NCBI GenBank assembly: GCA_964486685.1
Contig: CAZAOE010000009.1
Location: 1 to 42,128 of the forward strand
Length of the DNA stretch: 42,128 bases
Source of the DNA: JAIOTH01 sp964486685
GTDB lineage: Bacteria > Patescibacteriota > Patescibacteriia > UBA1558 > S5-K13
Direction: 5' to 3'
In this document: piece after piece, positions 23,403 through 31,556 of the stretch
Position numbering within the stretch: position 1 is the first letter of the stretch
Layout of the letters: each line of letters starts with the position of its first letter
Made by a program: the position numbers and the translations under genes
The notes under the pieces: generated by a model
The model's database searches: none
Told to the model about the DNA's origin: nothing
What the model saw: only the letters and a program-made list of their open reading frames with translations

Positions 23403-23733
23403 CTTGAATAATTTTAAAAACACCAGGTATTTCTTCATCTCCCCTAGTAGAATGAGAAACTAGATAACATTGCGGACCACCTTCTAATGCCCATCCACCT
23501 GGAAAAATTCTTAAACATCTTAAGGATTCTTCTTGATGCATTAAAATACTAATTTCAATCATAGACCTGTAATTACGAGTACCAAAAATCAATTCTTCAA
23601 TTGTTCCTGCTATTAAAAATTTAGCTTCTGAATCCATAAATTCGAATTTTAAACCAGATAAATCATCATTACATTTTTTCAAATCAAAACCCGCCCATTT
23701 TAATAATCTTTTTTCCAAACTTAAATCTAACAT
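23386..23733 (-). CDS. Orphan protein (115 aa)
   Basis: 115 residues starting MLDLSLEKRLLKWAGFDLKK. This start is chosen because TTTGGAGGAAGCG directly precedes the ATG, although the frame is open further upstream. An amphipathic N-terminal helix is followed by alternating hydrophobic strands (KFEFMDSEAKFLIAGTIEEL, SMIEISILMHQEESLRCLRI), suggesting a small soluble alpha/beta protein. No family recognised. Its promoter (23779-23806) and the terminator after the next gene make a two-gene unit. Confidence 0.68.
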   Translation of the reverse strand: MLDLSLEKRLLKWAGFDLKKCNDDLSGLKFEFMDSEAKFLIAGTIEELIFGTRNYRSMIEISILMHQEESLRCLRIFPGGWALEGGPQCYLVSHSTRGDEEIPGVFKIIQDDSDF

Positions 23734-23778
23734 CGCTTCCTCCAAATATTTTTTTATAATTTTTATTTTTAAAAATCC

Positions 23779-23806
23779 ATTATAGCAAATAACCAAAAAT
23801 TATCAA
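23779..23806 (-). promoter_or_regulatory. Promoter of the tandem orphan pair
   Basis: Minus strand TTGATA (23806-23801), 16-bp spacer, perfect TATAAT (23784-23779). Confidence 0.78.
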
Positions 23807-23935
23807 ATTTTATAATTAGCAATCTGCAAATTACAACCAGTAATTTGCAATATATAATTAACTTACTTACTACTTACTATCAACTACCCACTGCCAACTA
23901 ACCCGCTTTATCCACAGAAAAAAATTCAAAACCCA

Positions 23936-23964
23936 TTGATTAAAAAGCAAAACTAGTGTATACT
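23936..23964 (+). promoter_or_regulatory. ATP synthase operon promoter
   Basis: TTGATT (23936-23941), 17-bp spacer, TATACT (23959-23964), 42 bp before the first gene. Confidence 0.75.
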
Positions 23965-24006
23965 TTTTTCTATCCCGCTTGTTTGGGACTTTAAAAAACC
24001 AAAAAT

Positions 24007-24345
24007 ATGAAAGAAGATTTTCTAAAAGCAAAAAGTGTAAAAGAATTAGCCAAAGGAGTTTTATATTATAATGCTAGTTCTGTTTTGGGTCCATTAATTC
24101 TCTTTGTTGGTTTGGGGCTAATTTTAGACAATACGCTTGATACTAAGCCCTATTTAACACTTTCTGGATTAGTAATAGCTTTTATTATCACTAATCTCTT
24201 AATTTTTAAAAAAGTTAGACAATTAATGAAAAAATTTAAACAAAAATATCCCCTTGAAGAGGAAGAAAAAAATAAACCCCACCTTCGTCCCGCAGGCGGC
24301 ACTTCGGTGGACAAGCAAAAAATCAAAAAAACAATAAATCAATAA
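24007..24345 (+). CDS. AtpI/AtpZ-like F-ATPase-associated membrane protein
   Basis: 112 residues. Two hydrophobic helices (about 27-43 and 50-68) have the layout of AtpI/AtpZ proteins: SSVLGPLILFVGLGLILDN, then LTLSGLVIAFIITNLLIFKK, then a charged tail. Position as first gene before atpB supports the assignment; such proteins assist c-ring assembly or ion supply. The C-terminal tail (about 91-105, HLRPAGGTSVDKQ) is encoded by a GC-rich palindromic repeat, so it is probably a lineage-specific extension. No Shine-Dalgarno. Confidence 0.72.
   Translation: MKEDFLKAKSVKELAKGVLYYNASSVLGPLILFVGLGLILDNTLDTKPYLTLSGLVIAFIITNLLIFKKVRQLMKKFKQKYPLEEEEKNKPHLRPAGGTSVDKQKIKKTINQ
24279..24310. repeat. In-frame GC-rich repeat at the end of the AtpI-like gene
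   Basis: CCACC (24279-24283) and GGTGG (24306-24310) enclose TTCGTCCCGCAGGCGGCACT. This GC-rich island in a very AT-rich gene encodes most of the C-terminal tail. Confidence 0.6.
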
Positions 24346-24453
24346 ATCAAAAAAGTAATTCAACAGTTTAACAATTATTCAATTAATCAATTACACGCCA
24401 TAATTTTATTTTTTAAAATTAAGGCGGGTTAAGCAATTATCCTATTAATTACT

Positions 24454-25275
24454 ATGGACAATATATCTTTATCACCACAAATTATATTCCATATCGGCAC
24501 ATTTCCGGTCAGTAATTCTTTTTTTTGGGGAATTATTTTAAGTGCTTTTGTAATTATAGTTACTTTAATAATAGTTAGGTCTAGAAAAAAAGTTCCTGGA
24601 AAATTACAAAGTCTTTTTGAAATTATAATAGAAGGAGCTTTTGATTTTGTAAAAAGTGTAGTGGGTAGTGAAAAAAAAGCTCGCAAAGTATTTCCTTTAG
24701 TTTTTTCTATGTTTTTCCTAATTTTAATAGCTAATTTAAGCACCTTTATTCCAGGGCAAGCCGCCATTAGCATTAAAACAACCGGAGGAATGGTTCCATT
24801 GTTTAGAGCAGTTATCGCTGATTATAGTATTGTATTTGTAATGACTATTATAGCTGCTTTAACTACTCAAATAGTATCTATTACTGTCCATGGACCTTTC
24901 GGATATGTGGGTAAATTCATAAATTTAAGTGGCATAAAAGAATTTTTTTTATTAATTTTTAAAAAAGGTCAATTTAAATTTGGAATTTTAGCTCAGGGCT
25001 TTTTAGATCTTTTTTTAGGACTAATGGATATTATCGGTGAAATTGCCAAAATTATATCATTATCATTTCGTTTATTCGGCAATATTTTTGCAAGCGAGGT
25101 TTTATTAGCAGTAATTTTATTTTTAGCTCCTTTTATTGTACCTGTTCCTTTTAAATTTTTGGGCTTATTAACAGCTATAGTTCAGGCCTTTGTATTTTCA
25201 GTTTTAACTTTGGTCTTTGTAAATATGGCTTCAGAAATAGAAGAAGATGAAATGATAGAACAAGCCACAATATAA
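24454..25275 (+). CDS. atpB: F-type ATP synthase subunit a
   Basis: Membrane stator subunit carrying the ion half-channels. It has 273 residues and five to six hydrophobic segments. The essential Arg is in SFRLFGNIFASEVLLAVILF (about 207-226), and the C-terminal helix pair includes AIVQAFVFSVLTLVFVNMAS. The N-terminus (IIFHIGTFPVSNSFFWGI) is typical of subunit a. The 107-bp gap from the AtpI-like gene contains only AT-rich words. The AT-rich start context TAATTACT-ATG has no Shine-Dalgarno. Confidence 0.96.
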   Translation: MDNISLSPQIIFHIGTFPVSNSFFWGIILSAFVIIVTLIIVRSRKKVPGKLQSLFEIIIEGAFDFVKSVVGSEKKARKVFPLVFSMFFLILIANLSTFIPGQAAISIKTTGGMVPLFRAVIADYSIVFVMTIIAALTTQIVSITVHGPFGYVGKFINLSGIKEFFLLIFKKGQFKFGILAQGFLDLFLGLMDIIGEIAKIISLSFRLFGNIFASEVLLAVILFLAPFIVPVPFKFLGLLTAIVQAFVFSVLTLVFVNMASEIEEDEMIEQATI

Positions 25276-25420
25276 TTAAAATACCAATATACAAATGTAT
25301 ACCAATTATACAAATACAATACGAATAAATACTCTAACTAACTTAGCATAGACGATTTTAATTATTAGTATAATATTAGTATCATTAGTATAAAATTAGT
25401 ATATTAGCATTATATTAAAA
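25276..25420. repeat. ATTAGTAT-type foldback between atpB and atpE
   Basis: CCAATATACAAATGTATACC and AATACGAATAAATACT on the left; TTATTAGTATAATATTAG, TATCATTAGTATAAAATT and AGTATATTAGCATTATATT on the right. It is the same kind of element as in the pheS-pheT gap. Confidence 0.65.
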
Positions 25421-25444
25421 TTTAACAATTAACAATTTAAAATT

Positions 25445-25675
25445 ATGGAACCAGAAGCAGCAAAATTCTTAGCAGCCGGCATCGCCGTTGGATTTGGAGC
25501 AATCGGTCCAGCTATTGGTGAGGGTCTTATCGCTAGTAAAGCTCTGTCAGCTATCGGCAGAAACCCAGAAGCCAGTAACAAAATAGTACCTTTTATGTTT
25601 GCCACTATGGCAATAACAGAATCAACCGGTATTTATGCTCTAGTTATTGCTTTATTAATCTTATTTGCTTTTTAA
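25445..25675 (+). CDS. atpE: F-type ATP synthase subunit c, two-carboxylate (sodium-type) motif
   Basis: Rotor ring proteolipid, 76 residues, two helices joined by the polar loop GRNPE (38-42). Helix 2 has TESTGIYALVIAL with the essential Glu at 59 followed by Ser60, Thr61 and Tyr64, the same residues as the sodium-binding signature of Ilyobacter-type c subunits (ESTGIYSLVIAL). In helix 1, GPAIGEGLIASKA places Glu26 where the Ilyobacter protein has Gln32. This gives two carboxylates per site, as described for Fusobacterium. Sodium coupling is inferred from sequence only. Confidence 0.97.
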   Translation: MEPEAAKFLAAGIAVGFGAIGPAIGEGLIASKALSAIGRNPEASNKIVPFMFATMAITESTGIYALVIALLILFAF

Positions 25676-25752
25676 GGGCAGGGTCTATTCTACTCTTTTT
25701 TAGGGTAGAATATCTTTGATTTTAAAATTTTAATAATTTACAAAATATAGAT

Positions 25753-26250
25753 ATGAGAATATTTAATGCTTTAGGTATAAATTTAAAAATTTTAATAGCA
25801 CAATTTATAAACTTTTCAATATTCTTTTTTGTACTCTATAAATTTGCTTATAAGCCAATGTTGAAATTTCTAGATGATCGCAAACAAAAAATTGAACAAG
25901 GGCTAAATAATGCCGAAAAAGCAAATAATAAATTAATGGAACTAGAAGAAAAAGAAAAAGAAATAGTTACTCAAGCTAATCTAGAAGGTCAAAAGCAAGC
26001 TAAAAAACTTTTAGCTCAAGCTCAAATAGATGCTGAAGAAAAAAAAGCTCAGATGATTGAAAAAACTAAAACTGAAATTCAAAGCATAGTTAAAAAAGAA
26101 AAAGAAAATATAGAATTAGAAAAAAATAAGGCCATTCAAGATATAAAAAAACAAACCGCTGATTTGGTGGCGATGTCTTTAAAAAAGGTCTTAAATGAAA
26201 AAATAGACAATAAAAAAGACATGGAAATAATTCAAAAAGCCCTAAAATAA
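25753..26250 (+). CDS. atpF: F-type ATP synthase subunit b
   Basis: Peripheral stalk subunit, 165 residues. One N-terminal membrane helix (about 11-31, LIAQFINFSIFFFVLYKFAY) is followed by the family KPMLKFLDDRKQKIEQGL and a long charged coiled coil (about 45-150, many EKAN, EEKEKE and KKAQ repeats). The hydrophilic C-terminus binds subunit delta. It lies between atpE and atpH in the standard order. No Shine-Dalgarno. Confidence 0.95.
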   Translation: MRIFNALGINLKILIAQFINFSIFFFVLYKFAYKPMLKFLDDRKQKIEQGLNNAEKANNKLMELEEKEKEIVTQANLEGQKQAKKLLAQAQIDAEEKKAQMIEKTKTEIQSIVKKEKENIELEKNKAIQDIKKQTADLVAMSLKKVLNEKIDNKKDMEIIQKALK

Positions 26251-26252
26251 TG

Positions 26253-26361
26253 CGATGCCAATATACAAATGGCATGCTAATTATACGAATATTAGTATAT
26301 TAGTATCACGTAATTAGTATTATTAGTATCAATTAGTATATTAGCTTCGATAAATTAGTAT
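26253..26361. repeat. ATTAGTAT-type repeat between atpF and atpH
   Basis: CCAATATACAAATGGCATGC is followed by several copies of the word ATTAGTAT, ending directly at the atpH ATG. The last repeat unit forms the atpH leader. Confidence 0.65.
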
Positions 26362-26763
26362 ATGAAAATAAACGAAAAAAAATACGCTCAATTATTATTT
26401 GTAATAACTCAGGATAAAAATGCCGAAGAAGTTGAAATTGTAATTAAAAAATTTATTCAATTATTAGCCAAAAAAAATCAAATTAAAAATTATTCTAAAA
26501 TTATTAAAAATTTTATTCAAATCTGGAATAAAGAGAATAATATAGTAACAGCTGAAGTTTTCTCGGCCAATAAATTAAATGAAAATATGGAAGCAGAAAT
26601 TAAAAATTTTATAAAAAATAAAACTACTGCTAAAATAATTGAATTAAAAAATAAAATAAATCCTGATTTAATCGCCGGAGCAATTATTAAATACGGCGAT
26701 CGTATTTTAGACAATAGTTTAAAAAATAAAATCAATGATTTAAAAAATAATATAGTTAAATAA
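26362..26763 (+). CDS. atpH: F-type ATP synthase subunit delta (short form)
   Basis: Joins the peripheral stalk to F1. At 133 residues it is shorter than the usual 175-180. The N-terminal helical part (KKYAQLLFVITQDKNAEEVE) and the C-terminal alpha/beta part (VTAEVFSANKLNE, then LKNKINPDLIAGAIIKYGDRILDNSLKNKI) are both visible, the latter matching the family ending in which a G-x-x-I-x-x-G-D-x-x-x-D-x-S pattern is seen. The sequence between them is compressed. Order in the operon confirms identity. Confidence 0.92.
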   Translation: MKINEKKYAQLLFVITQDKNAEEVEIVIKKFIQLLAKKNQIKNYSKIIKNFIQIWNKENNIVTAEVFSANKLNENMEAEIKNFIKNKTTAKIIELKNKINPDLIAGAIIKYGDRILDNSLKNKINDLKNNIVK

Positions 26764-26785
26764 ATAATTAATTTAAACTAATTTT

Positions 26786-28300
26786 ATGGAAATATCCAAA
26801 GATTTCATTATTGAACAGCTTAAAAAACAAATATCTGGCTATAAAAATACAAACCAAGAAGAAGTAGTGGGCGAAGTTATTGAAGTTGGAGATGGTATTG
26901 CCAAAATATCCGGTCTGGACGACGTGATGATGTCAGAAATGTTAGAATTTGAAAATAAAACTGGTGAAAAAATTAATGGTGTTACTTTAAATTTAGAAGA
27001 AGGCGAAGTGGGGGCCATTATTTTAGGAAATTACAAAAACATTAAAGAAGGAGATAGAGTAAAATGCTTAAGAAAAATACTTTCTGTCCCAGTTGGTAAA
27101 GATATTATCGGCCGAGTGCTTAATCCCTTGGGCGAACCATTAGATGGCAAAAATAAAATCAAAACTGACAAATATTATCCTGTAGAAAAGATAGCTCCTG
27201 GGGTCATGGCTCGAGCCGGAGTTAATCAACCAATACAAACCGGCATTAAGTGTATTGACTCTATTATTCCTATTGGTCGTGGCCAAAGAGAATTAATAAT
27301 CGGCGACCGTCAAACTGGCAAAACCGCTATTGCTATAGATACTATTATTAACCAGCAAGGCGAGGGCGTAAAATGTATTTATGTGGCCATTGGACAAAAG
27401 GAATCTAAAATAGCTACTATTTTAGAAAAACTGGAAAACTCTGGAGCCATGGAATACACCACTGTCATCTTAGCTGGCGCTTCTGATCCTGCTTCTTTAT
27501 TATATATAGCTCCTTATGCTGGATGTGCTATGGCCGAATATTTTTTAGACCAAGGCGAAGATGTTCTAATTATTTATGATGATTTATCTAAACACGCCGT
27601 ATCATATCGAGAAATATCTTTATTATTAAGAAGACCTCCTGGTAGAGAGGCCTATCCTGGCGATGTATTTTATTTACATTCTCGTTTATTAGAAAGGTCT
27701 TGTAAATTAAATCAGGAAAATAAAGGTGGTTCAATTACGGCTCTACCTATTATTGAAACTCAGGCCGGGGATGTTTCGGCTTATATTCCTACCAATGTTA
27801 TTTCTATTACTGATGGTCAAATATTTTTAGAATCTGATTTATTTAATCAAGGTCAAAGACCAGCGCTTAATTCTGGTATTTCTGTATCTCGGGTTGGCTC
27901 CTCTGCTCAAATAAAATCCATGAAACAAGTGGCTGGTAAATTAAAATTAGAAGCCGCTCAATATCGCGAATTAGCCGCTTTTGCTCAATTCGGTTCTGAT
28001 TTAGATGAAGAAACTAAAAAGAAGCTGGAAAGAGGCAAAAGATTAATGGAAATATTTAAACAAAAACAATACTCTCCTCTGGCCGTCGGTAAACAAGTTT
28101 TAATTTTTTTCGCTTTAACTAATGGATTTTTAGATGATATAGAAGTCGATAAAATCAAGGACTTTGAGGAAAAATTCTATAATTATTTAGATAAAAACGC
28201 TAAAGAATTATTAACAGAATTAAAAGAATGTACTGATCTTAATGAAAAAATTCAAACTAAATGCAAAAAAATAATTGAAGATTATAAAAAGACTATATAA
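26786..28300 (+). CDS. atpA: F-type ATP synthase subunit alpha
   Basis: Non-catalytic nucleotide-binding subunit of F1. 504 residues, normal. N-terminal beta-barrel (about 25-95), P-loop GDRQTGKT (173-180), IYVAIGQKESKIA, ALPIIETQAGDVSAYIPTN, and SVSRVGSSAQIKSMKQVAGKLK (split here as SVSRVGSSAQ and MKQVAGKLK) including the conserved Arg near residue 370 that completes the beta-subunit active site. The C-terminal helical domain is complete. It follows atpH after 22 bp. Confidence 0.98.
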   Translation: MEISKDFIIEQLKKQISGYKNTNQEEVVGEVIEVGDGIAKISGLDDVMMSEMLEFENKTGEKINGVTLNLEEGEVGAIILGNYKNIKEGDRVKCLRKILSVPVGKDIIGRVLNPLGEPLDGKNKIKTDKYYPVEKIAPGVMARAGVNQPIQTGIKCIDSIIPIGRGQRELIIGDRQTGKTAIAIDTIINQQGEGVKCIYVAIGQKESKIATILEKLENSGAMEYTTVILAGASDPASLLYIAPYAGCAMAEYFLDQGEDVLIIYDDLSKHAVSYREISLLLRRPPGREAYPGDVFYLHSRLLERSCKLNQENKGGSITALPIIETQAGDVSAYIPTNVISITDGQIFLESDLFNQGQRPALNSGISVSRVGSSAQIKSMKQVAGKLKLEAAQYRELAAFAQFGSDLDEETKKKLERGKRLMEIFKQKQYSPLAVGKQVLIFFALTNGFLDDIEVDKIKDFEEKFYNYLDKNAKELLTELKECTDLNEKIQTKCKKIIEDYKKTI

Positions 28301-28349
28301 CAATTCAATTAATCTATTATTCAATTATACAATTAACCTATTAATATAA

Positions 28350-29327
28350 ATGGCCCAGATTAAAGAAATAAAAACTAGAATTAAGTCCATCAACAACATT
28401 GAAAAAATAACCAAAGCCATGGAAATGGTAGCGGCTACTAAAATGAAAAAATCAACTGATGCTGTACTTAAAACCAGAACTTATGCCAATTTAAGTTGGA
28501 TGACTATTTTAAATATCGCTGGTTCTAAAAACAATCAATATGGAAAACATCAATTATTGACTAACCGCGAACAAACAAAAAATATTTGTATTATCTTAAT
28601 AACCGCTAATCGAGGCCTTTGTGGCAGTTTAAATACTAATATGATAAAAAAGGCCACGGAAATTATCCAAAGATTTAAAAATTTAAATAAAAATAATATA
28701 AAATTTATCCTCTTGGGGAAAAAGGGCTCGCGAGTACATAAAATGGGATTTGAAATTCTCGCTGAATTTGAAAAAAATGACACCAGCTCAGCAATTATAG
28801 AAATAAGACCAATTGCCAAAATGATTATTGACGATTATTTAAATCAAAAATATGACCGTGTATTTGTAGCTTATACTGATTTTGTTAATGTTATTACTCA
28901 ATTACCTAGAATTAAACAAATCATCCCAGTAGATATAAAAACAGAAGATGGATATTTGGGTGTAGTGGGTGATGACAGTCGACTAAAAACAGACAAAAAA
29001 TATATTAAAGAAAAAGAAGGTAAATATTTAAAAGCCGAGACCAAAGACCCCTGGTTACAAAATGCTCATTTTGATTATTTATTTGAACCAAATGAAGAAG
29101 AGGTTTTAAATGAAATGATTCCTCGTTTAATAGAGGTACAATTATTTCAGACCCTATTAGAATCTAATGCTTCTGAACATAGTGCTCGCATGAATGCTAT
29201 GCATAATGCTACTTTGGCTGCTAATGATTTAATTTCAGAACTAACCTTATTTTATAATAAAGCCCGACAGGCTGGAATTACCAATGAAATCGCTGAAATT
29301 AGTGCTGGCGCTAACGCCCTACAATAA
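28350..29327 (+). CDS. atpG: F-type ATP synthase subunit gamma
   Basis: Central rotor shaft. 325 residues, about 35 longer than common forms. The N-terminal helix shows IKEIKTRIKSINNIEKITKAMEMVAATKM (conserved start of the coiled coil, read in two pieces) and the C-terminal helix SARMNAMHNATLAANDLIS and YNKARQAGITNEIAEISAGANAL. The Rossmann-like middle has ITANRGLCGSLNTNMIKK. The extra length lies around 200-240, a charged loop (KYIKEKEGKYLKAETKDP). Position between atpA and atpD is standard. Confidence 0.97.
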   Translation: MAQIKEIKTRIKSINNIEKITKAMEMVAATKMKKSTDAVLKTRTYANLSWMTILNIAGSKNNQYGKHQLLTNREQTKNICIILITANRGLCGSLNTNMIKKATEIIQRFKNLNKNNIKFILLGKKGSRVHKMGFEILAEFEKNDTSSAIIEIRPIAKMIIDDYLNQKYDRVFVAYTDFVNVITQLPRIKQIIPVDIKTEDGYLGVVGDDSRLKTDKKYIKEKEGKYLKAETKDPWLQNAHFDYLFEPNEEEVLNEMIPRLIEVQLFQTLLESNASEHSARMNAMHNATLAANDLISELTLFYNKARQAGITNEIAEISAGANALQ

Positions 29328-29355
29328 TTTAAAAAAATATTAAATAAATTAAACT

Positions 29356-30831
29356 ATGCAAAAAGAACAAACAGGTATAATAAAACAAATTATCGGAGCA
29401 GTGGTCGATGTTGAATTTAACGAAAAAATTCCTGATATCTATACTGCCCTAGAAATTATCCATTCAACAAACCAAGAATCTTCGAAAAAAGATGATAAAA
29501 AAATTGTTCTAGAAGTTCAACAACATATTGGTTCTGGTGTGGTTAGAACAATTGCTATGGCCTCTACCGATGGATTAAAACGAGGCGAAAAAGTGGTGAA
29601 TACTGGCGCTCCTATTTCCACTCCTGTTGGTGAAAAAACTTTAGGGCGCATATTTAACGTCACTGGTGATCCAGTTGACAACAAACCAGCTCCAAAAACT
29701 GAAACCAGATATCCAATTCATCGTGAGCCACCTGAATTTATAGAACAATCCACTAAAACCGAAATATTAGAAACAGGCATTAAAGTCATTGATTTAATCT
29801 GTCCCATTGTTAAGGGTGGCAAAGTCGGCATGTTTGGCGGAGCTGGAGTTGGTAAAACTGTAGTAATTACAGAATTAATTCATAATATTGCCTCTGAACA
29901 TGGCGGATATTCTGTTTTTGCTGGCATAGGCGAAAGAAGCAGAGAAGGAAACGACCTTTATCATGAAATGAAAACCAGTGGAGTGATTGACAAGGTAGCT
30001 ATGGTTTTTGGACAAATGAATGAACCGCCCGGAGCCCGAGCCCGTGTTGGCTTAACCGGACTTTCTATTGCTGAATATTTTAGAGATGAACAAAATAAAG
30101 ATGTTCTTTTATTTATAGATAATATATTTCGTTTTACTCAAGCCGGTTCTGAAGTATCTACTCTTTTGGGACGTATGCCTTCTGCTGTCGGTTATCAACC
30201 TACTTTAGCTACAGAAATGGGCGAATTACAAGAAAGAATTACTTCTACTAAAAAAGGTTCTATTACTTCTATTCAGGCCGTTTATGTTCCGGCCGACGAT
30301 TTAACTGATCCAGCACCAGCTACTACTTTTAGTCATTTGGATTCTACTGTTGTCTTAGCTAGAAGTTTAGCTTCCTTGGGTATTTATCCAGCCGTTGATC
30401 CTTTAGATTCTTCTTCTACTATTTTAGACCCACAAATTGTTGGAGTTAAACATTATGAAACTGCTCGGGGCGTGCAAAAAGTATTGCAAAAATATAAGGA
30501 CTTACAAGATATTATTGCTATTTTAGGTATGGATGAATTATCTGATGAAGATAAAATTACCGTATCTCGGGCCAGAAAAATTCAAAAATTCTTATCTCAA
30601 CCATTTTTTGTAGCTGAAATATTTACTGGACATAAAGGACAATATGTAAAATTAGAAGACACAGTTAAGAGCTTTAAAGAAATTTTAGAAGGTAAATATG
30701 ATAATATTAATGAAAACGATTTTTATATGAAAGGAAGCATTGACCAAGTTATTGCCACTAGTAAAACCAATAAAAAAAACCTGCCAAAAAAACAACAAAA
30801 AAATCAAAAGAAAAAAAACAATAACTACTAA
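29356..30831 (+). CDS. atpD: F-type ATP synthase subunit beta
   Basis: Catalytic subunit of F1. 491 residues. P-loop GGAGVGKT (161-168), catalytic Glu in GERSREGNDLYHEM, QMNEPPGARARV, LLFIDNIFRFTQAGSEVS, and a DELSDEDK loop (DELSEED in most species) that contacts gamma. The C-terminus has a lineage-specific basic tail rich in Lys, Asn and Gln (about 470-491) that is absent from standard beta subunits, so it may be disordered. Spacing to atpG is 28 bp and to atpC 23 bp. Confidence 0.98.
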   Translation: MQKEQTGIIKQIIGAVVDVEFNEKIPDIYTALEIIHSTNQESSKKDDKKIVLEVQQHIGSGVVRTIAMASTDGLKRGEKVVNTGAPISTPVGEKTLGRIFNVTGDPVDNKPAPKTETRYPIHREPPEFIEQSTKTEILETGIKVIDLICPIVKGGKVGMFGGAGVGKTVVITELIHNIASEHGGYSVFAGIGERSREGNDLYHEMKTSGVIDKVAMVFGQMNEPPGARARVGLTGLSIAEYFRDEQNKDVLLFIDNIFRFTQAGSEVSTLLGRMPSAVGYQPTLATEMGELQERITSTKKGSITSIQAVYVPADDLTDPAPATTFSHLDSTVVLARSLASLGIYPAVDPLDSSSTILDPQIVGVKHYETARGVQKVLQKYKDLQDIIAILGMDELSDEDKITVSRARKIQKFLSQPFFVAEIFTGHKGQYVKLEDTVKSFKEILEGKYDNINENDFYMKGSIDQVIATSKTNKKNLPKKQQKNQKKKNNNY

Positions 30832-30854
30832 CTAAAAACTACTAACTAACCTCT

Positions 30855-31283
30855 ATGAAACTAATCAAATTTGAAATAGTCACCCCAGAGAAAGTTGTAC
30901 TTAAGAAAATGGTACAGAGTGTAACCGTACCAACCAGAGAAGGAATTATCACTGTTTTACCAAGGCACATTCCTTTGGTAGGAATTTTAGTACCTGGAGT
31001 TGGTCATATTAGAAAAGAAGACAGTGAACTTGAAATTTTTACTGTTTCTAGCGGTTTTATTGAGGTCTTAAAAAATAAAGTTGTTCTTTTAGCTGACACA
31101 GCTGAAAGAGCTGAAGAAATAGATATTACCCGGGCCGAAGAAGCTAAAGAAAGAGCCGAAGAAGCTAAAAAAAGAGCCGAAAATGAATCAGATGTTGATT
31201 TTGCTACAGTACAGGCCAATATTGAAAAAGAATTAGCTCGGGTAAAAGCCGCTAAAAAATGGCGCGATATTAAAAAAAGATAA
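30855..31283 (+). CDS. atpC: F-type ATP synthase subunit epsilon
   Basis: 142 residues. The N-terminal beta-sandwich (about 1-85) has FEIVTPEKVVLKKMVQSVTV, GIITVLPRHIPLVGIL and the IEVLKNKVVLLADTAERAEEID transition (read in two halves). The C-terminal helical hairpin (about 95-142) has a near-perfect internal repeat, EEAKERAEEAKKRAE, and ends in a Lys/Arg-rich stretch. In other bacteria this hairpin inhibits ATP hydrolysis by F1. It is the last gene of the operon, followed by a terminator. Confidence 0.96.
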   Translation: MKLIKFEIVTPEKVVLKKMVQSVTVPTREGIITVLPRHIPLVGILVPGVGHIRKEDSELEIFTVSSGFIEVLKNKVVLLADTAERAEEIDITRAEEAKERAEEAKKRAENESDVDFATVQANIEKELARVKAAKKWRDIKKR

Positions 31284-31311
31284 ATACATCTATTTTTAAA
31301 AAACAAACTAC

Positions 31312-31338
31312 CACCGGTTAAAAACTGGTGTTTTGTTT
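31312..31338 (+). terminator. ATP synthase operon terminator
   Basis: CACCGGT (31312-31318) with ACTGGTG (31324-31330, one G-U pair), then TTTTGTTT. Confidence 0.85.
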
Positions 31339-31380
31339 ATAATAAATATTTATTGATCGCATTATTTTGTATTTAATCTC

Positions 31381-31548
31381 CGCACCATTTCAAAAATTTA
31401 GCTAGAATTTGAATAAGACATCCATTAAAAACTTTGTCTGTTCGAGAAATCCCGTGAATACGGGATGACGAGTTACAAAGTTTTAGGATGGCGAATGATA
31501 AAATTCTCCCTGCCGGCCGGCAGGCGGGTAAATTTTTGAACCGGTGCG
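31381..31548. repeat. 168-bp foldback element with CGCACC/GGTGCG ends
   Basis: The left arm CGCACCATTTCAAAAATTTA (31381-31400) and the reverse complement of 31529-31548 match at 18 of 20 positions. Further matching segments follow inward (AGAATTT, CATCC, AAAACTTTGT), with TCCCGT/ACGGGA (31450-31465) at the tip. A GC-rich palindrome containing CCTGCCGGCCGGCAGG interrupts the right arm (31508-31528). No open frame; probably a MITE-like relic. Confidence 0.7.
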
Positions 31549-31556
31549 ACTTTTTA

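Noticed and set aside
23797..23935. Search for a gene between the orphan pair and the ATP synthase operon
   Set aside because: Only divergent promoters and AT-rich repeated words (e.g. CAACTAACCC) are present.
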